This document shows, in pieces, positions 25,506-38,643 of a DNA stretch of 64,000 nucleotides. The translations under genes were made by a program, and so were the position numbers. The notes beneath the pieces were generated by a model, which was not told the origin of the DNA, did not search any database, and saw only the letters and a list, made by a program, of their open reading frames with translations. This DNA is from Rachycentron canadum. Taxonomy: Eukaryota; Chordata; Actinopteri; Carangiformes; Rachycentridae. The stretch covers positions 13,859,457 through 13,923,456 of the forward strand of contig CM076662.1 in NCBI GenBank assembly GCA_038496675.1, read 5' to 3'. Position 1 is the first letter of the stretch, and the number at the start of each line of letters is the position of its first letter.

Positions 25506-28500
25506 TCTCTGGAGCCCCACTGAGTGAGCATAGCAGCTGTATCACCAACTCAGTCTCACTCCCAACTCGTCACATATGGACGATTGGATGCTGAAACCAA
25601 CACAGCTACAGTGCACAGGTAGTTGTACTTGTGCATCTCAATGTTTTGCAGATGCATGTGGCCCCATTTCTTCCCTTGAGAGTGGAGTATAACAGTCCTC
25701 TTGGGAAAGATATAGATGTCATAAGTTTTTAAGATGCTGCATTACTGAGGTCTGACCTCTTTTTATTAAGTTTGCAGAAGTGTTCAGAGTCTCTCCTGTA
25801 AATTTGACTGGCACTGTCATAAAATTATAAGGGAACTATTGGCAGGGGCACTTTTGACAAATTGTAAACCACTTGAGTTTACCTCTTCAAACACTAACAC
25901 CTGTGAATGAGTCACAGATCTGCCAAACACATTTACATGCTCAGCCTCAGTGTGCCAAATACAACACGAGGATCCACAAGAGTCCAAGTGGGGCCTGCAC
26001 ATCCATATGGAAACCCCGAAGAAATTCTGGACAGTTTTATTTTGAAAAAAAAAAAAGACTAAAATATAAAATCCATGATCTGTAACACACACTATAAATG
26101 TATATAACAGCTTTTATAATGGCATGTACTTCCTCGAACATATACATCAGACTGCACATTCATAAAACAGATACAAATGCCAGATTAAATCTGAAAATCT
26201 GATCCTCTTACAGTATATGTTTCATCAAATGTTAAGCAAATTTAAAGAAAACTTCAGCTTTGTGTATTTCCATTGTGTCCTATGCATCATATCTAAATAA
26301 AATGTTAGACATGACCAGTTGAATAGATAAAATAAAATATTTTTACTGGAAGGAGAAGAATCCAAAACCTGGCAGAGAAGTCTTCTGAGTAATATTTCTA
26401 ACCCTTTATGCCACACACTGGATTTCTATAATATACGTGTCTAGGATATATAGTGGATGTGAAATGGACCAGAAGAACCCAGAGAAGAAAAACAAGTTGC
26501 TTTCTCTACCAGCAAACTGGAGCAATTTGGGAACGTGGCCTCAGACTTGGCACAAATATGGGAGACAGTCACGAAGCTGACTGTGGGCAATAAACAACAA
26601 GTCACGCAAATGTACACTTCACATGTAACACAGTTGGTGATTCACTTAAATGTCTGGATGAAATTTTATTCCCTTTGGCCTTGGTCAAATATGGCATCAT
26701 TTCTTATGACAGCAGAGCACAGACAAACACACAGGCTGAATGCAGGTTATCAATATAATACTCACAAATTACACCATGCAGGGAGAATCCAAGTAAACCA
26801 CTCACACTGCCAACTTCATTTGAGACAATGGAAACCTTTTGGTCTCCCCTCCCTTTTGAGCAGTCAGAACACTGCTCCCACCTTACGTCAGCTTCGCTCC
26901 CCTATTAAAACAATATACGAAAGACTTTGTGTAAAGGCCATTAATGACTAAAGGAATTAATATGAAGCACAGCCACGTCTCAAGAGGCTATGTCAACTTC
27001 CCCACACTATCAAAGCCTGCTGTACCACAGGACTCTATGACCACCAGCGTTGTCAGGACACGAACGTTAACATCGGGACCTACATGTTTCCTCTTAATTG
27101 GATGTCTTTCATCAAACAATTACAAGCTGGCCTCTGCCAACCAGCTGGGAAGGGAAGGGCAGAGAGAGAGATAACACAATTACATACAGTGGAAGCAAGT
27201 AATATCAGAGATGCTGGAGGACAGAAGTGGAGATATGAAATTAGAGAGCCAAATGAGTCACAGATCACCCTCTTCCTAAACACATTACGGTTTCTTTAAG
27301 TTTGTTTCTTTTTACTAATTCAATCAAAAGCAAAGAGCAACATCAGTCTGACAGATGGATGCTGGTACAATCACTTCGTGTACTTTGTGTTTCAAAATCT
27401 AGTTCCAAGGCGATAGTTTTGAAATGATAAATGAACGCAGGTGTTTTTCACTTATCTGGCTCACTGTAGCTGACTGACATCTTCTTGACTCAGTTGCTTT
27501 GCACGTGTTAAAAGTGGAACAACTTTATATTTCTTGTTAGTTCAAAGTGTGGTGACCTCTTGTAATTTCCAGCAGAGAAACAGAGACCTGCCACTGATGC
27601 AACACACCTGGGAGACACTATGATCCAAAAGAAGCTGAATTTGTTGTTTTTGACTATCAAAAAATTTAAAAATTATCTGCTTTTTTTTTTTTTTTTTTAA
27701 ACACCAGTTAAATTAAATCTGTGCTGCTTGGACTGAAGAAAGAGAAGGCTGCTCAAAACCAGGGCAGGCCTATCAGCCACATAGCTTATATCACCACCAG
27801 ACTCACAAAAGACAAGACACCAGGTGGGAATCCTGTGGGTACGGGTAAAGGACAGAAAGACTCATCATTTGTGCCAAAACCTGGAGCACACAGGTCCGGA
27901 CTCAAGTGTTTGTGACACTCTTCATGCAGTTCCAAATGGTCTGAAAATCAATGAAGAGGCTCAAGGAACTTGTTTGGGCTGTGCAATCTATCTTGTTGTG
28001 TCACATTATTGGGACTGGGTGATGCAGCTTCAGTGGAGACTGAATTATGGAAAAAAAAAAAAAAAACTGCACCGCAATATCCCAGAACAATAGTTAAACA
28101 TGTAGAAAGCTGGTGAGGAAGCCTCAAAAGTCTGGAGCAGTATGAATTGTAAAACTTTGTTCTTTTTTACACTGAAGAGTGTTTTGAAACACACCAATGT
28201 CTAGTAACCTTTTTGAGTCACAGGTGGGTTGATTTACAGCATTGTGGGTTATAGTAACATCTTCTAACATTACAAATCTGAGTGTATTAGCCAGTGAAAT
28301 ATTCTGGCCACATACCAGAATGGCTTGAAAGATTCATGTTGTGTTTATGATGGAGTTAGCAGGCTTCTGGCCCCTGGGTTCAAAGAACCATCCTGAAACA
28401 AAGGAAGACGAAGAATGACCTGACCCGGCTCTGCGGTGTGAAATCACTCCCAGGTCACATGTGTTTTTGGTCATCCTCTTCACCTTGAGGTTTTAGAAGA

Positions 28501-30718
28501 TGGAGCAGATAGCACGCAATGGTGCAGCAGACCTGCTGAAGGCCACCTCGCCGGTCCAGATGCAGTCTTTCATCTTTTTTTAGAAGCACAGTTGTGGTAA
28601 TGATTTCTGCTCTGACAGAAAGCCTGTGTATGATCACAGCATGCTGTTGCTCGGGGACAGAGCAGGCATGCGGCTTATTATTCTGAATCTGGAGAATATT
28701 TCATGGAAATATTTCATGGAAATATTCTCTGCTAGTCATGGGGTGAAAACCTTTCACGCTATTATTGACAACTTCTCCATGGCAAGCCAAGTGACTCCTC
28801 CAGCTTGCCATTTTCACAGCTAGGCCCGTGTGTGCATATTGCAAAATAATAATTGTCCAATTCATCACTTTGGTGGAATGGTGAAATACTCTGGATATAT
28901 AAAACTGATGGGGTCAGCAGCTGACACTAGACAGTCCACCGCCCCATCGAGATCAAATGAGTGCCATTATGCACTGAATCTCTTCGAGTTTTTTCTGATA
29001 AGGGAAGCATAGTGAGGCTCTCCAGACCAGCTCTGCTGTCCCTGCACAGATAAATGGCTTCCTCTTTTGAAAGGTCCCACTCCTCATTTGGATAAGCAGC
29101 GTAATCAGCAAAACACTTTAAAAAAAAAGAAAAGTATTCCCTCATTAATGTTAGCTGAAGCTTTGAAGCAAGGCATTCTTGTTTGCACCCAAGTCATTCT
29201 GGATATAACCCATGCTCTGATGAACCTTTGAAGAGCTGAGGCTTGATTGTTCACTAAAGAATGGGTTTAGAAAGATGTCGGTCATTGCAATTATTACTTG
29301 CCTTTGATAGAAATGACATAAAACAGGAATTTTATAAATGAAAATGAAAAATGAATGCAAAAAAAAAAACTGAGAGAAAAACTGGCTTTGTATCTACCCA
29401 AGTGTTTTATGTCAGAATAACAAAGGAACATCACAGCTGCAAATTCACATTTTTTGAATAAAACAATCCTTTTGAATTTTCATTTACATAACTTCAAAAA
29501 GTCTCAACAGACAGACCATAACAGCAAGACACAATTTAGAGCAAAAACAGAACTTAATGAGTACAAAAAACAGATGGCAGAGGAATGTCTTAAATACCGA
29601 AAAGATGTCTAGATACAGAGACCTCTGCTCTTCTTACTGATGTTCAAGCTACATGTTAAATATTCACGAATCGTAATCGTAATCCAACCTTGATGCGTTT
29701 CAAGACAAATACGTCTGAAAGTCGACATCACTTCATTAAAAAGCGTTTTACATGTGCCTACAGTTTTATGTTCTTTCGAAAATAAAAAAAAGCTTCTTTC
29801 CTTACTGCAGAAATTTCTCATTTCATGATTTTATTCCAAGAACGTTTCTAATGCCAAAAACATTTGAAATATTTAATTTAGTGAAGATTAACTTTTTCCA
29901 TTGTTAGCAACCATCAGCTGATGTCAAATTAAAAGCACCTAATATGAGTTCCCCTGCTGTTTTCAATTACGCTCTACAGTTATCCAGACAAGCCGAAATA
30001 CAATACAGCATATGGTTGTACTCAAATACATGGTGTACTCATCTGAGTTTTATTTCTGAAGAAGAAATGATCGTTTCATCTAGTTGTAAACACCTTGTTT
30101 TCATCCTGGTGAAACTTTTTTTTTTTTATAATTATTTTTGTATGTTAAAAATATTATTAGAAAAATTAAAATAATATGAGCTTAAAATTGAAATTTTAAA
30201 ACTAGGAGCTTAGGGAAAATGGCTTGCTTTCACTATTCTTTTGCACGACTCAGCTTATTATGGATTGTTTTTTTTTTTTTGTTGGACATGGCCTTAGGTT
30301 GTTAGAATGATGAGGCTCATCTGGGCTGCTGAGGTGGTACACACCCTCTGCTCTTACCCATCATATTCATGTATTTACTTTTCTTTAGAAAAGAAAAGTT
30401 TGACGAAAACATATGTCATCTCTTCCCTTTCGTCTGAATCCTGAGCTGGTGTGTCACATTCAAAAACTCGAACAATAAACTCACACTCATTCTTATTTTG
30501 CTCATGATAAAGGGAGGAGATGAGGCCACTTTCATCAAGTTTTGTGCACTCATGCAGCCTGTAGTGTTTTTGAGCAAACACAGAGACACAGTGAAAGCTC
30601 AATCCCTGGATTATAGTTTTGCCATTTATTATTTATCTTCGGGAAACTCTGTTAAAGCTTTTCCAATATCTAACTGAGAAATGGTGATAGTTTTTGCAGG
30701 TTTGCAAGGAAAACCATG
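25506..30718. other. intergenic, no gene recognised
   Basis: No gene recognised. It holds a poly-T run (27681-27698) and a poly-A run near 28052. Its longest open frame (26535-26951, 138 codons) has no identifiable motif. A compact palindromic motif at 28692-28729 is listed separately. Confidence 0.55.
28700..28721 (+). promoter_or_regulatory. paired TTCnnnGAA (STAT/GAS-type) sites
   Basis: TTCATGGAA occurs twice, at 28700-28708 and 28713-28721, separated by ATAT. Each matches the palindromic STAT consensus TTCnnnGAA. The pair sits in a larger near-palindrome (28692-28729) that begins GAGAATATTTC and ends GAAATATTCTC. Close pairs of GAS sites are known to support cooperative STAT binding. 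Function is an inference from sequence only, and there is no gene nearby. Confidence 0.3.
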
Positions 30719-30997
30719 TATAGTGCATCTAGACTGCTGCACTGTGTGTTGTGTTATGGCCTAAAATTGTTTAAATGAATTTCTCCCTTATAAATCTACA
30801 CTCAATACATCATAGGGTAAAATCAAAAACAGAAATTTAGAAACTTTTGCAACGAATGAAAAACTGAAATAGAACATTGACACAAGACACGTTTGCTTTG
30901 ACTTTAGCTCAGGCACTTCTCTTGATCATCTGTAAGATGTTTCTACACCTTGACTGGAGTCCACCTGTGGTAAATGCAGCTGATGGGATATGATTTG

Positions 30998-30999
<2 letters not shown>

Positions 31000-31047
<48 letters not shown>
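31000..31047. repeat. (AC)24 microsatellite inside the Tc1 remnant
   Basis: A perfect 48-nt dinucleotide run. It replaces the ACACACCTG motif that sits at this spot in intact Tc1-like elements, so it probably grew from that short seed by slippage. Confidence 0.95.
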
Positions 31048-31049
<2 letters not shown>

Positions 31050-31097
31050 GTTTATAAGGTCTCACAGCTCACAGCATATCAGAACAAAAACCAAGTC

Positions 31098-31465
31098 ATG
31101 CATTTGAAGGAACTGATTGCACTGGCCTCCGGATTCATGTTTTTATGTTTTTCATTGACAGGGTTGAGGGAAAGCTGAAAGGAGCAAAGTACAGAGCAGA
31201 GTAGAGGAGACAGGACCTCAGACTGGGCTGAACATTCACCTTACCAAAGGGCAATGACCCTAGGCACACAGGAGTCATTTAGGGACTCTCTGTGAATGTC
31301 CTTGAGTGGACCTGAATGTGGCTGCCCACAGATATCCCCCAACAGACCTGAACTTAAGAGGATCAACAGAGAAGAATGGCAGAAAATCCCCAATCCAGGT
31401 GTGTTGCCTCATATCCAAGAAGAGCTTAAGCTATAATCACTGCCAAGGTGCTTCAACAGTCAATA
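31098..31465 (+). pseudogene. Tc1-like transposase remnant
   Basis: The 5' end of the transposase is visible as an ATG at 31098 after ACCAAGTC, followed by a few recognisable codons. The sequence then jumps, around 31150, to the C-terminal third. That part includes AAAGTACAGAGCAGAG, GGACCTCAGACTGGG, AATGTCCTTGAGTGG and GAGAAGAATGG, and the end is at about 31465. The DNA-binding domain and most of the DDE catalytic domain are missing, and the remainder has shifted frames. Only a 63-codon frame (31306-31497) keeps part of the C-terminus. It is clearly dead. Confidence 0.85.
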
Positions 31466-31625
31466 TGATATTTCATTTTTTTTTTACTGTTGGATGAATT
31501 TGTAATAATTTATGTTTTCACTGTTATTATGGGTTATTGAGTGGAATAAGATAAAGTGATTTTAAAATATTTTTACATCAAGCTGTAACACGTGAAAAAA
31601 GTGAATCCTTTCTGAATTCACTGTA

Positions 31626-34600
31626 TATCAGACACACATCAGTTCATTAACCAAACCAACTTAAAACTGAAAATATGAAAAATAGCTTCTCTGTTTTAAT
31701 CCATACATGCACAGATGGGTTCTAGTCCAAGTGAACTGTGTAGAGAAAACATCAGTAAATGGGCTGCAGATCTTCCAAATGTGGTCATCCCACAAAAATC
31801 CAAGAATGTGTTTATTATTGGAGCTTGTTTGTCATCATGGTCAGTAATTTTGTGAGGAAGTGATGGGAAGGGGTGTGACCCTTCAGTATAAATCTCCTGA
31901 CTAATCAAATGGATAAAAATTGATTAATCTGCCTTTTGAAGTGAGGCTGGCAGGACAATAGTTGCTACACTACGTCATAGCAAATGAAACGATTTTGATT
32001 TGATTAAAAGTTTTAACTGCAGTGCACGATAGTTTATTAACTTCACATTACCACACTGAACATTAGATGCAGTCTCATTATATTGAATCAAGTGCAGTTC
32101 TGTGTGAAGCTGAGACAGTTAAAGTAGAAATGCACGAAACACTCATTTTGCAATAACTATATAGAAATTTGAAAACCAATTTATTAACAATTTGCTTAGG
32201 GGAAGCAGTCTAATTTTAATTAAAAAAGCTGACACAATTAAATGCATCTGAAGAGGGATTCCTTTTACCACTCTGCAACATTTTATAGTAGAGAAAAATG
32301 TCCTCCCCCCTCCTCTCCTCTTTTCATCTTGCCTTTAATCTGCATTGACGCTGTTGCACCGCATATAAGCCAGTCATAACACAGTCTTGGAAAAGGGTGT
32401 AGACTTAACAGTAACAGATTAAATTTATGGACACAATGGCCTAAAACTTAAGCCCACCCCTGACTGTCAAAACTAAATGAAACTTGAGTGCAGAGAAAAG
32501 GTTTGGAGAGTTCACAGAGAAGTTGTGTGTGTCACGACTGAAGCTTTTCCCGTTTCTGTGCTCGTAGATAGAAACTACAAGCAATAACTCATTGTGAGGT
32601 TGTGAGGCGGAGCTGCCATTGTCCTTTACCTTTACCAGTGTGTGTGTATATGTCAATATGGAAATGCCACCACCACCACACAAAAAAAAAACATCTCTGG
32701 ATTGACTAGTTGTACTCACATCAAAGCAGCAGCAGCAGCACTCTTAACATGAACTCTGGAAAATGTGAGAATATGAAAATATTTTCTTTGCTATAATTCT
32801 TTATGTTTTAATTGAATCTCTTATCCATTCCATAGACCATAAATCAAGTTGATTCGGCTGTTAGATACACATGAGCTCATTACATGTGCCGTTACTGGAC
32901 ATTTAGATATCGTTGTCTTTAAGTAGCCCTCTCCTTTTGTTTCCTGTGTGAACTGGACTGAGGTGCTGTCATGCAGCATCTGCTTGTTTTCTCAGCAAGC
33001 CAGTCGAATGTCCACGGTCACTGTCATGTCCACAGCCTGTGGTCTCCGCATCATTAGACAGGAAGATAAATGTGACCGCTATGGGCAGCATCATTATTAA
33101 TGAAAAGTGACATCATCGCGTGGTCTGTTTAACAGCAATCAGGCCTCTCTTTGCAGCACTCAATACAATCCAGATGTCCGTTTGATTAAAGGCTTAAACG
33201 AGATTGGAGAGGGTGAGAAGGGGGGAGGCGCAGCACAGGTCAACCACTGGATTCTTAAACAAAGAGTTTTATAAATTTCTCTGAAAATAAAAACATATGG
33301 ATGGAACAGCCCCCCTCCTACCCGTTTCTTCTCTGATGGTCGTCACCTGGTTTCAAGCAGCAGCACTTGATAATCTGCATGTAAATTCTTGCCTAATTGG
33401 ATCCACTACTTATTGTGAGACATTACATATTTCCTACTCTAATAGTTGTGGGAAAAGCGTGCACTGACGTTTTCACACAGCTGGAAGCTAAATGGACAAT
33501 ACATGCGTCCTACAGGGATTCTATTTGTTGTAATCAGTGTTTAAAGATGGCAATTATATTTCCTTTGTCACTTATGACCATGATGTCACATGCTTTTTTC
33601 CCCAAACAGCCTCAAATGTAGGTTGCATTTATTCCTAATTATAGTCCAAACAGTACCACTGCTGCACATGCTCACACCAACATGTTAATATTATCATTGC
33701 AAGCACGTTTGGATGCTCTGTAGCTGCTGGTTCTACATCTGTAACTTGATTTGCTCTACACTGCAGCTCTTGGTTAGTGCTAGGGTTGCGTTAGGCTTGG
33801 CGTTGACCAGCTCAGGCACCGGCGCAAAACAAGTAATTACTAACTCAAAACACTGCAGTGCCCACAGAAAGTACAGCCTCACAAAGCTGCTAATGTTTCT
33901 ATAGACTGTAAACAGGCTTTCAGATCAAAAACAGCACTGCAATATAATGACATAAGGAGCTATGTTGCTGGGGGTATATTGTTTCTGGTGCCAGTGGAAG
34001 AATGAAATTGGATCCAGGGAGGCCAGTTTATTATACCATGAGTCAGGAGTTCGCAACTCTGGAAAGTTACAGTGACAATTATTTTTCTTTCTTCTTTTAA
34101 TTGCAGGGAAAAAAAATAGAAACTACATGGAATTTGACAGGCCACCACAAATGAATGAGGGAACTGCATTTGACTGCTGGTCTCAATTTGACCTTACATT
34201 TGTTAACATTATGTGCAGATGATCTTTTTTTTCCCCAAATTGGAGAGAAAAAGTTCTGTAATGGTTTAAATTTTCATAATTTGTCAAAGTTCTTTCCATC
34301 TGCTTATCTTGTCCAGTTATGAAGTAAAAGCAGATTTTATCCATGATTTGTCCAAAAAAAATGAAAAAAAAAAAACAAAACAAAAAACCCTCTAAACTGT
34401 CAAACTTGCATCTCATCTCATCTCTATGAAAATTGCACTGGAGGTAAGCAGTCAAAACTGATTGTGGATTGTCTCTAACTGCACTGCAGTAATGAGACAT
34501 GATTTTGATCTACTTCATTTTCTCTCGAAATAACATTTCACCAGTTTGTCTAAACCATAAGGTGAAGACGTCTTGAAAGTCCCACAGTGACAGATGCAGT

Positions 34601-36177
34601 CATCTGGCAGTGCCACCAGGGACTTGTCTTCTGTCCAGAAAAGAGGGATTCAAGTAAACTAAAAAAAAAACAAAAACATAAAAACATACCTGTCACAGCG
34701 AGGGCTGAATTAAGTCTACCTCGATTTTTCCCCTCTCTCTCCAACCAGCATTTGACCTGTGCTGGCCATAAAAAGACGCGGGCGGTTTGGACTGACTGCA
34801 ACCTGAACTGCCATATAAAATGACTCACCTGACGCTGACTGGGCGTGACCATCCTCAGCTCACATTTTCCCCCACCAATTTTTACAAAAGCAAAGCCAAG
34901 GTCGAAACTAAAGCACAAACCCACCCAGTGCTTTTTGGCCCACTTGTTTTCTTTAGTGTATATGTTGCTGATGCAGGATGGATAGAGGGATGAAAAATGA
35001 GAATCAGTGAGTCACTTTATTTGCCTTATTCCCTCTAATGGCAGACATGATGTTTATCATGTTACTATGGTGGCTCTGATGGTATACCAGCTTCTGTGAC
35101 GTGCTGTTTTCCACCATGTATCCAGGGGATGTGTGTGTGTTTGTGTGTGTGTGTGTGGGAAGGGGAGGGGAGGGGGCTAAATATCAAGAGGTTTGAAAGT
35201 GCAGGTACCATACAAACATGTAGGCCCTTCGAGGAAACACTGGGAAACTCCCTTTTCTGTATGTGAAGCACTCCCATTCTTTGTGAGCCAAATGTTATAC
35301 AGAGGAAACCATCACTCACTGTCTGTACCTCTTTCGGGATTGCAATGATGCTATCTGTTGGTGTAAGCTTGATGGGTGCCACACATGCAGGCTGCAGGGG
35401 CCCTGAAAAGCTTTGAGCCAGCTACACAGAAAAAAGGTAACAGATGAACTAAAATGAAAATGCTGAATAAGGAGTGTGTGAAGCCCGCCCTTCCACTTGT
35501 TTGCATGTTTGTTTTACCAATTGTTTATTTCTCTGCATGCCATCTGACTAATGCAGCCCAAAGGGATGGAAACATTTTCAAAATTTCCACTCATTTTGAA
35601 GGCAGTACCGCTCACTATGAAATGCATATGTTGCTCTGGTCCGCAATAGTCAATAGTGAACATGCAGAAGACCATAACAATAATCATTAATCTTTGATAA
35701 AATCAGCATTTACCCGAAGCTTCTTTATTGGCCTTGAACAGATAAATAAATTGCTGGACTTATGTTCCTGATTCCTACACAATGTCATTCAAGAAAAAGT
35801 TATTTAAGAGGGAAATTCTCCATGCTAATAAAAGGCTCTTGCTCAACAGCAAAAAGAGTTTATCAAAATCTAATTCTGACTGCAGCAATTGAAATTAATC
35901 TATTTTGCCATTTTAAATCCTGGTGTGTAAAAGGTATTTTGTAATTGTAATTATGAAGGTTTCTGATCTTATTTCAATCTAATCGTAAAACAACAAACAA
36001 ATGAAAACAAATTTATGGCAAAATACGTAGAAAAAGGTCGAATTTAAGTACATTTAATTTTTCCATTGTAATAGTCTCTAGATTGCTCTGATTTTGACAC
36101 TTAAGATATTTCCAAAATGACAGATCTAAAGCTGCTTTGTGTCAACAGATTGTGTAGTTAAAAATCTGACAACTTGA
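31626..36177. other. intergenic, no gene recognised
   Basis: No gene recognised. The segment 33040-33200 is less AT-rich and dense in transcription-factor-like words (see findings). A G-rich run at 35157-35176 and a GT-rich stretch before it are listed separately. Confidence 0.55.
35157..35176 (+). other. G-quadruplex motif
   Basis: Four G-tracts (GGG, GGGG, GGGG, GGGGG) with one- or two-base loops of A follow directly on a (GT)n-rich stretch (35131-35156). This satisfies the standard G3+N1-7 motif on the plus strand. Nothing in the context shows a role. Confidence 0.6.
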
Positions 36178-36265
36178 GGGTGCCCTGGCCTAGAGATTAA
36201 GGCCGTGACCATGAACTACAGCATCCCTGTTTCACATCCAGCAGGGGACCTTAATGTCTATCATG
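36178..36265 (+). mobile_element. tRNA-type SINE fragment
   Basis: TGGCCTAGAGATTAAGGCC (36186-36204) resembles a pol III A box, and TGTTTCACATCCAGCAGGGG a degenerate B box. The run CTACAGCATCCCTGTTTCAC then GCAGGGGACCTTAATG follows a common teleost SINE whose head reads like a tRNA. Only the head (about 90 bp) is recognisable, and the B box has lost its consensus bases. Confidence 0.6.
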
Positions 36266-36960
36266 AAGTATCATCTTTACAGGCAGACCAGACCTTTGTC
36301 ATCTTATAATGAGGTTGTATTGTACTTGTTATAAGAAACATCACTGACTATTGATTTCAAATTGGAAAACATGGTCTCCTGTGTCAAAGTCCTATGTTTA
36401 TCTGCCCATACTGCTCCTACTTTGTCAATATCCATACTATGTCCCCAGACCCTAGGTTGCCTGAGGTCATTTATACAAAATATGGTTTGTACTAAACTCA
36501 CTGACACTGTCAATTTACAGGAAGCCAGTCAAAAAAGTACATTTAAAAAAACATGGTCATTGCATTGGCACTGTCCACCAAATCGCATAAAAAGATGTTT
36601 TCTGTTTTTAGCTAACCCCCTAAATAAAGAGCAAACAAATATTTAAAGCTGAAAATGACTGTAAATTTAGCATGATAAATATTTGAATTGCTACAGTGAT
36701 TTTGAAAAGATGCAACTGCCAAGCAGCAAAACACAACAAATACATTTATCTGTGTTTAGACATCTTGAAAATATCTTATCAGGAGGGACTTCTGCTTTCT
36801 AAACACAGCCAAATCTCCCTTTCCTCTCTAGTCCGAAGAGACATGCAAAGCAGCCCTCTGGTCTCAGGATGTCTGTCCCCCGTTTGAAGTTTATCTAACT
36901 ACCATATGTATTTGTTTTCCCCAGCAGAGTAAATGATGATTCTCTCCGTCCACTTATCAT

Positions 36961-36984
36961 CCCCCCCTCCCCCCCCCCTTCCCT
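36961..36984 (-). other. C/G-run, G-quadruplex-capable on the minus strand
   Basis: Runs of C (7, then about 10, then 3) are separated by single or double T. The minus strand therefore has several long G-tracts with short loops. It is simple sequence with no annotated neighbour. Confidence 0.6.
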
Positions 36985-37267
36985 CCACCAGTGCACATGT
37001 TATTTATTATGAAATGACACCTCACTGTCCGGAGAGCCTACTGTAGTGGGCATGATTCATGGGCGCAGACTATGAGATACAGGAAGGCCATTTAAAATCC
37101 TATCAACATCATGTCGCAGTTGGTGGACCACAAGGCGGAAACTGGATCGCCACTGAGAAGTTTTATGTTCAAGCCCATCATACTAATAGCAAGTCCAGAT
37201 CAAAACACTATCATCCATCTTTTATCCCAAATGTGACATGATTACATTTTACGCAAATAATCTAAAT

Positions 37268-37625
37268 ATTAAAGAAATGGTCCAACACTTTGTGAAGTGT
37301 GCTTATTTGCTTTCTTGCTGCTAATTAGATGACAAGATTGATACCACTTTCATTTGTGTATGGTAAATATGAAGTTATTGCCTGCAGTCAATTATCTTAG
37401 CTTAGCATAAATTGCTGGCCTGGCTCTATCTGCTGGTAATAAATTCTGCTTATTAGCTCCTCTAAAGCTCACTAACTAATGTAGTAAAGTGTTGTGGTTT
37501 TCCTCCTGTCTCCTGGTCCCATCTAATATATTATATAATCAACAAAAAGGCACGAACTCTTCCCTGACCTAACTCTTGGCAAGAAAATGAACAAGCGTGA
37601 GGCAAAAATGTGAGATTATTCTTGA
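37268..37625. mobile_element. foldback MITE-like element, copy 2
   Basis: The left arm has CTTATTTGCTTTCTTGCTG (about 37301), then GATTGATACCACTTTCAT and CTTAGCTTAGCATAAATTG. The right end has CTCTTGGCAAGAAAATGAAC (about 37572), the inverted counterpart of the left arm. The CTTTCTTG / CAAGAAA arms and the TTAGCATAAA core are shared with the copies at 3550-3957 and 43458-43723. It is non-coding. Confidence 0.65.
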
Positions 37626-38069
37626 TAATGGGCAAAAGACCTATTTGTGGGTCAAAGGACGAAGATATTAACAGGACTCTGATCTGTTAGGGTGTATTTA
37701 AAGCCAGAAATGATAAATTCAGCGTTACCAAAATTACTACAGACCCACATGAATAGCCTTGGCAGATACACTGAAAATATCCTGACAGTTGCAGATGCCT
37801 GAGCTCAAATGGCATCAGTCTGATTTGAAAAACATCCAGCGTGCAATGTTTATGAAACTAAATCCTTAAGAGCCCAGAAATTTCAGCTCAGTGATAAATT
37901 TCCTTTTTGGATTGTTTCAATCTTCAAATGCACTTAGATACACATTCTCGCTGCTTTGAAGACTGAAGGTGGACATATGGCTCTCCCTTTCCTCCCTTCA
38001 ATTTACTGATACATACCAGGTGTTATACTTTTCATGTTGCTTTCTCAAGATAAAGGTTTCATTCCTGGA

Positions 38070-38074
<5 letters not shown>

Positions 38075-38122
<48 letters not shown>
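38075..38122. repeat. (AC)24 microsatellite
   Basis: A perfect 48-nt run that generates spurious threonine-histidine open frames on the plus strand. Confidence 0.95.
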
Positions 38123-38125
<3 letters not shown>

Positions 38126-38631
38126 GTGTGCACCAGTGGAAGGGGCTGCCTTTTTCCAAAATGTATTGTACTATCCTGTGGCAGAAATGACTTCAAACTT
38201 CTTTCTCTCAGAAGCAAATGGGCCTGTTGCATCCCATGTGGCCCTCAGATGTTTCTGTTATTACCACTGTGCTAAAACAATTTATTACAGATTGGTTCCA
38301 GGACACAAAGGGAAGGAGAGAGGCATGAATTTCATCCCAAGACATGTAGAAAAGGGCCAATAGTGCACAGGACAAAATGAACAAAAATGGCCACAAGAAA
38401 GAATGTGGTGCATAGATAATGAAAAGATAAGAGGGCAGGAATGAGATGCTTTGTTCATCGCCTGTCGGGTGTCTCCTTTAAAAGTCAAGGGGTGGTCAAT
38501 ATCACACACTTCACAGAAAAATGCATGGAAAATGTGGGGTGAAGTTCTGCTGGTGGTTCTGGTGTTTTGAATTTATCACAGTGACACACTCCATAACTGT
38601 CATGGAGAACAATTTTGTTATGGAGAAAGGT

Positions 38632-38643
38632 GGGGGGGGGGGG
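38632..38643. repeat. poly-G run (12 nt)
   Basis: Twelve consecutive G. It is a single tract, so it is not by itself a quadruplex motif. Confidence 0.85.

Larger units (their letters stand above)
30719..31625 (+). mobile_element. decayed, internally deleted Tc1/mariner transposon
   Basis: The element runs from TATAGTGCATCT (30719) to GAATTCACTGTA (31625), which are degenerate inverted ends of the TACAGTGCATTC type, with TA at both borders. The left half carries TGTTTCTACACCTTGACTGG and GTCCACCTGTGGTAAATGC. The right half carries AATGTCCTTGAGTGGACC and AAGGTGCTTCAAC. Both halves fit fish Tc1-like elements in the right order. At about 907 bp it is well short of the usual 1.6 kb, because most of the transposase is deleted. 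A (CA)n microsatellite has expanded inside the left part. The element cannot be autonomous. Confidence 0.9.

Noticed and set aside
26535..26951. 138-codon open frame
   Set aside because: No motif or splice support; composition resembles translated non-coding DNA.
38034..38363. Open frame with a Thr-His repeat
   Set aside because: Produced by reading through the (AC)24 microsatellite.
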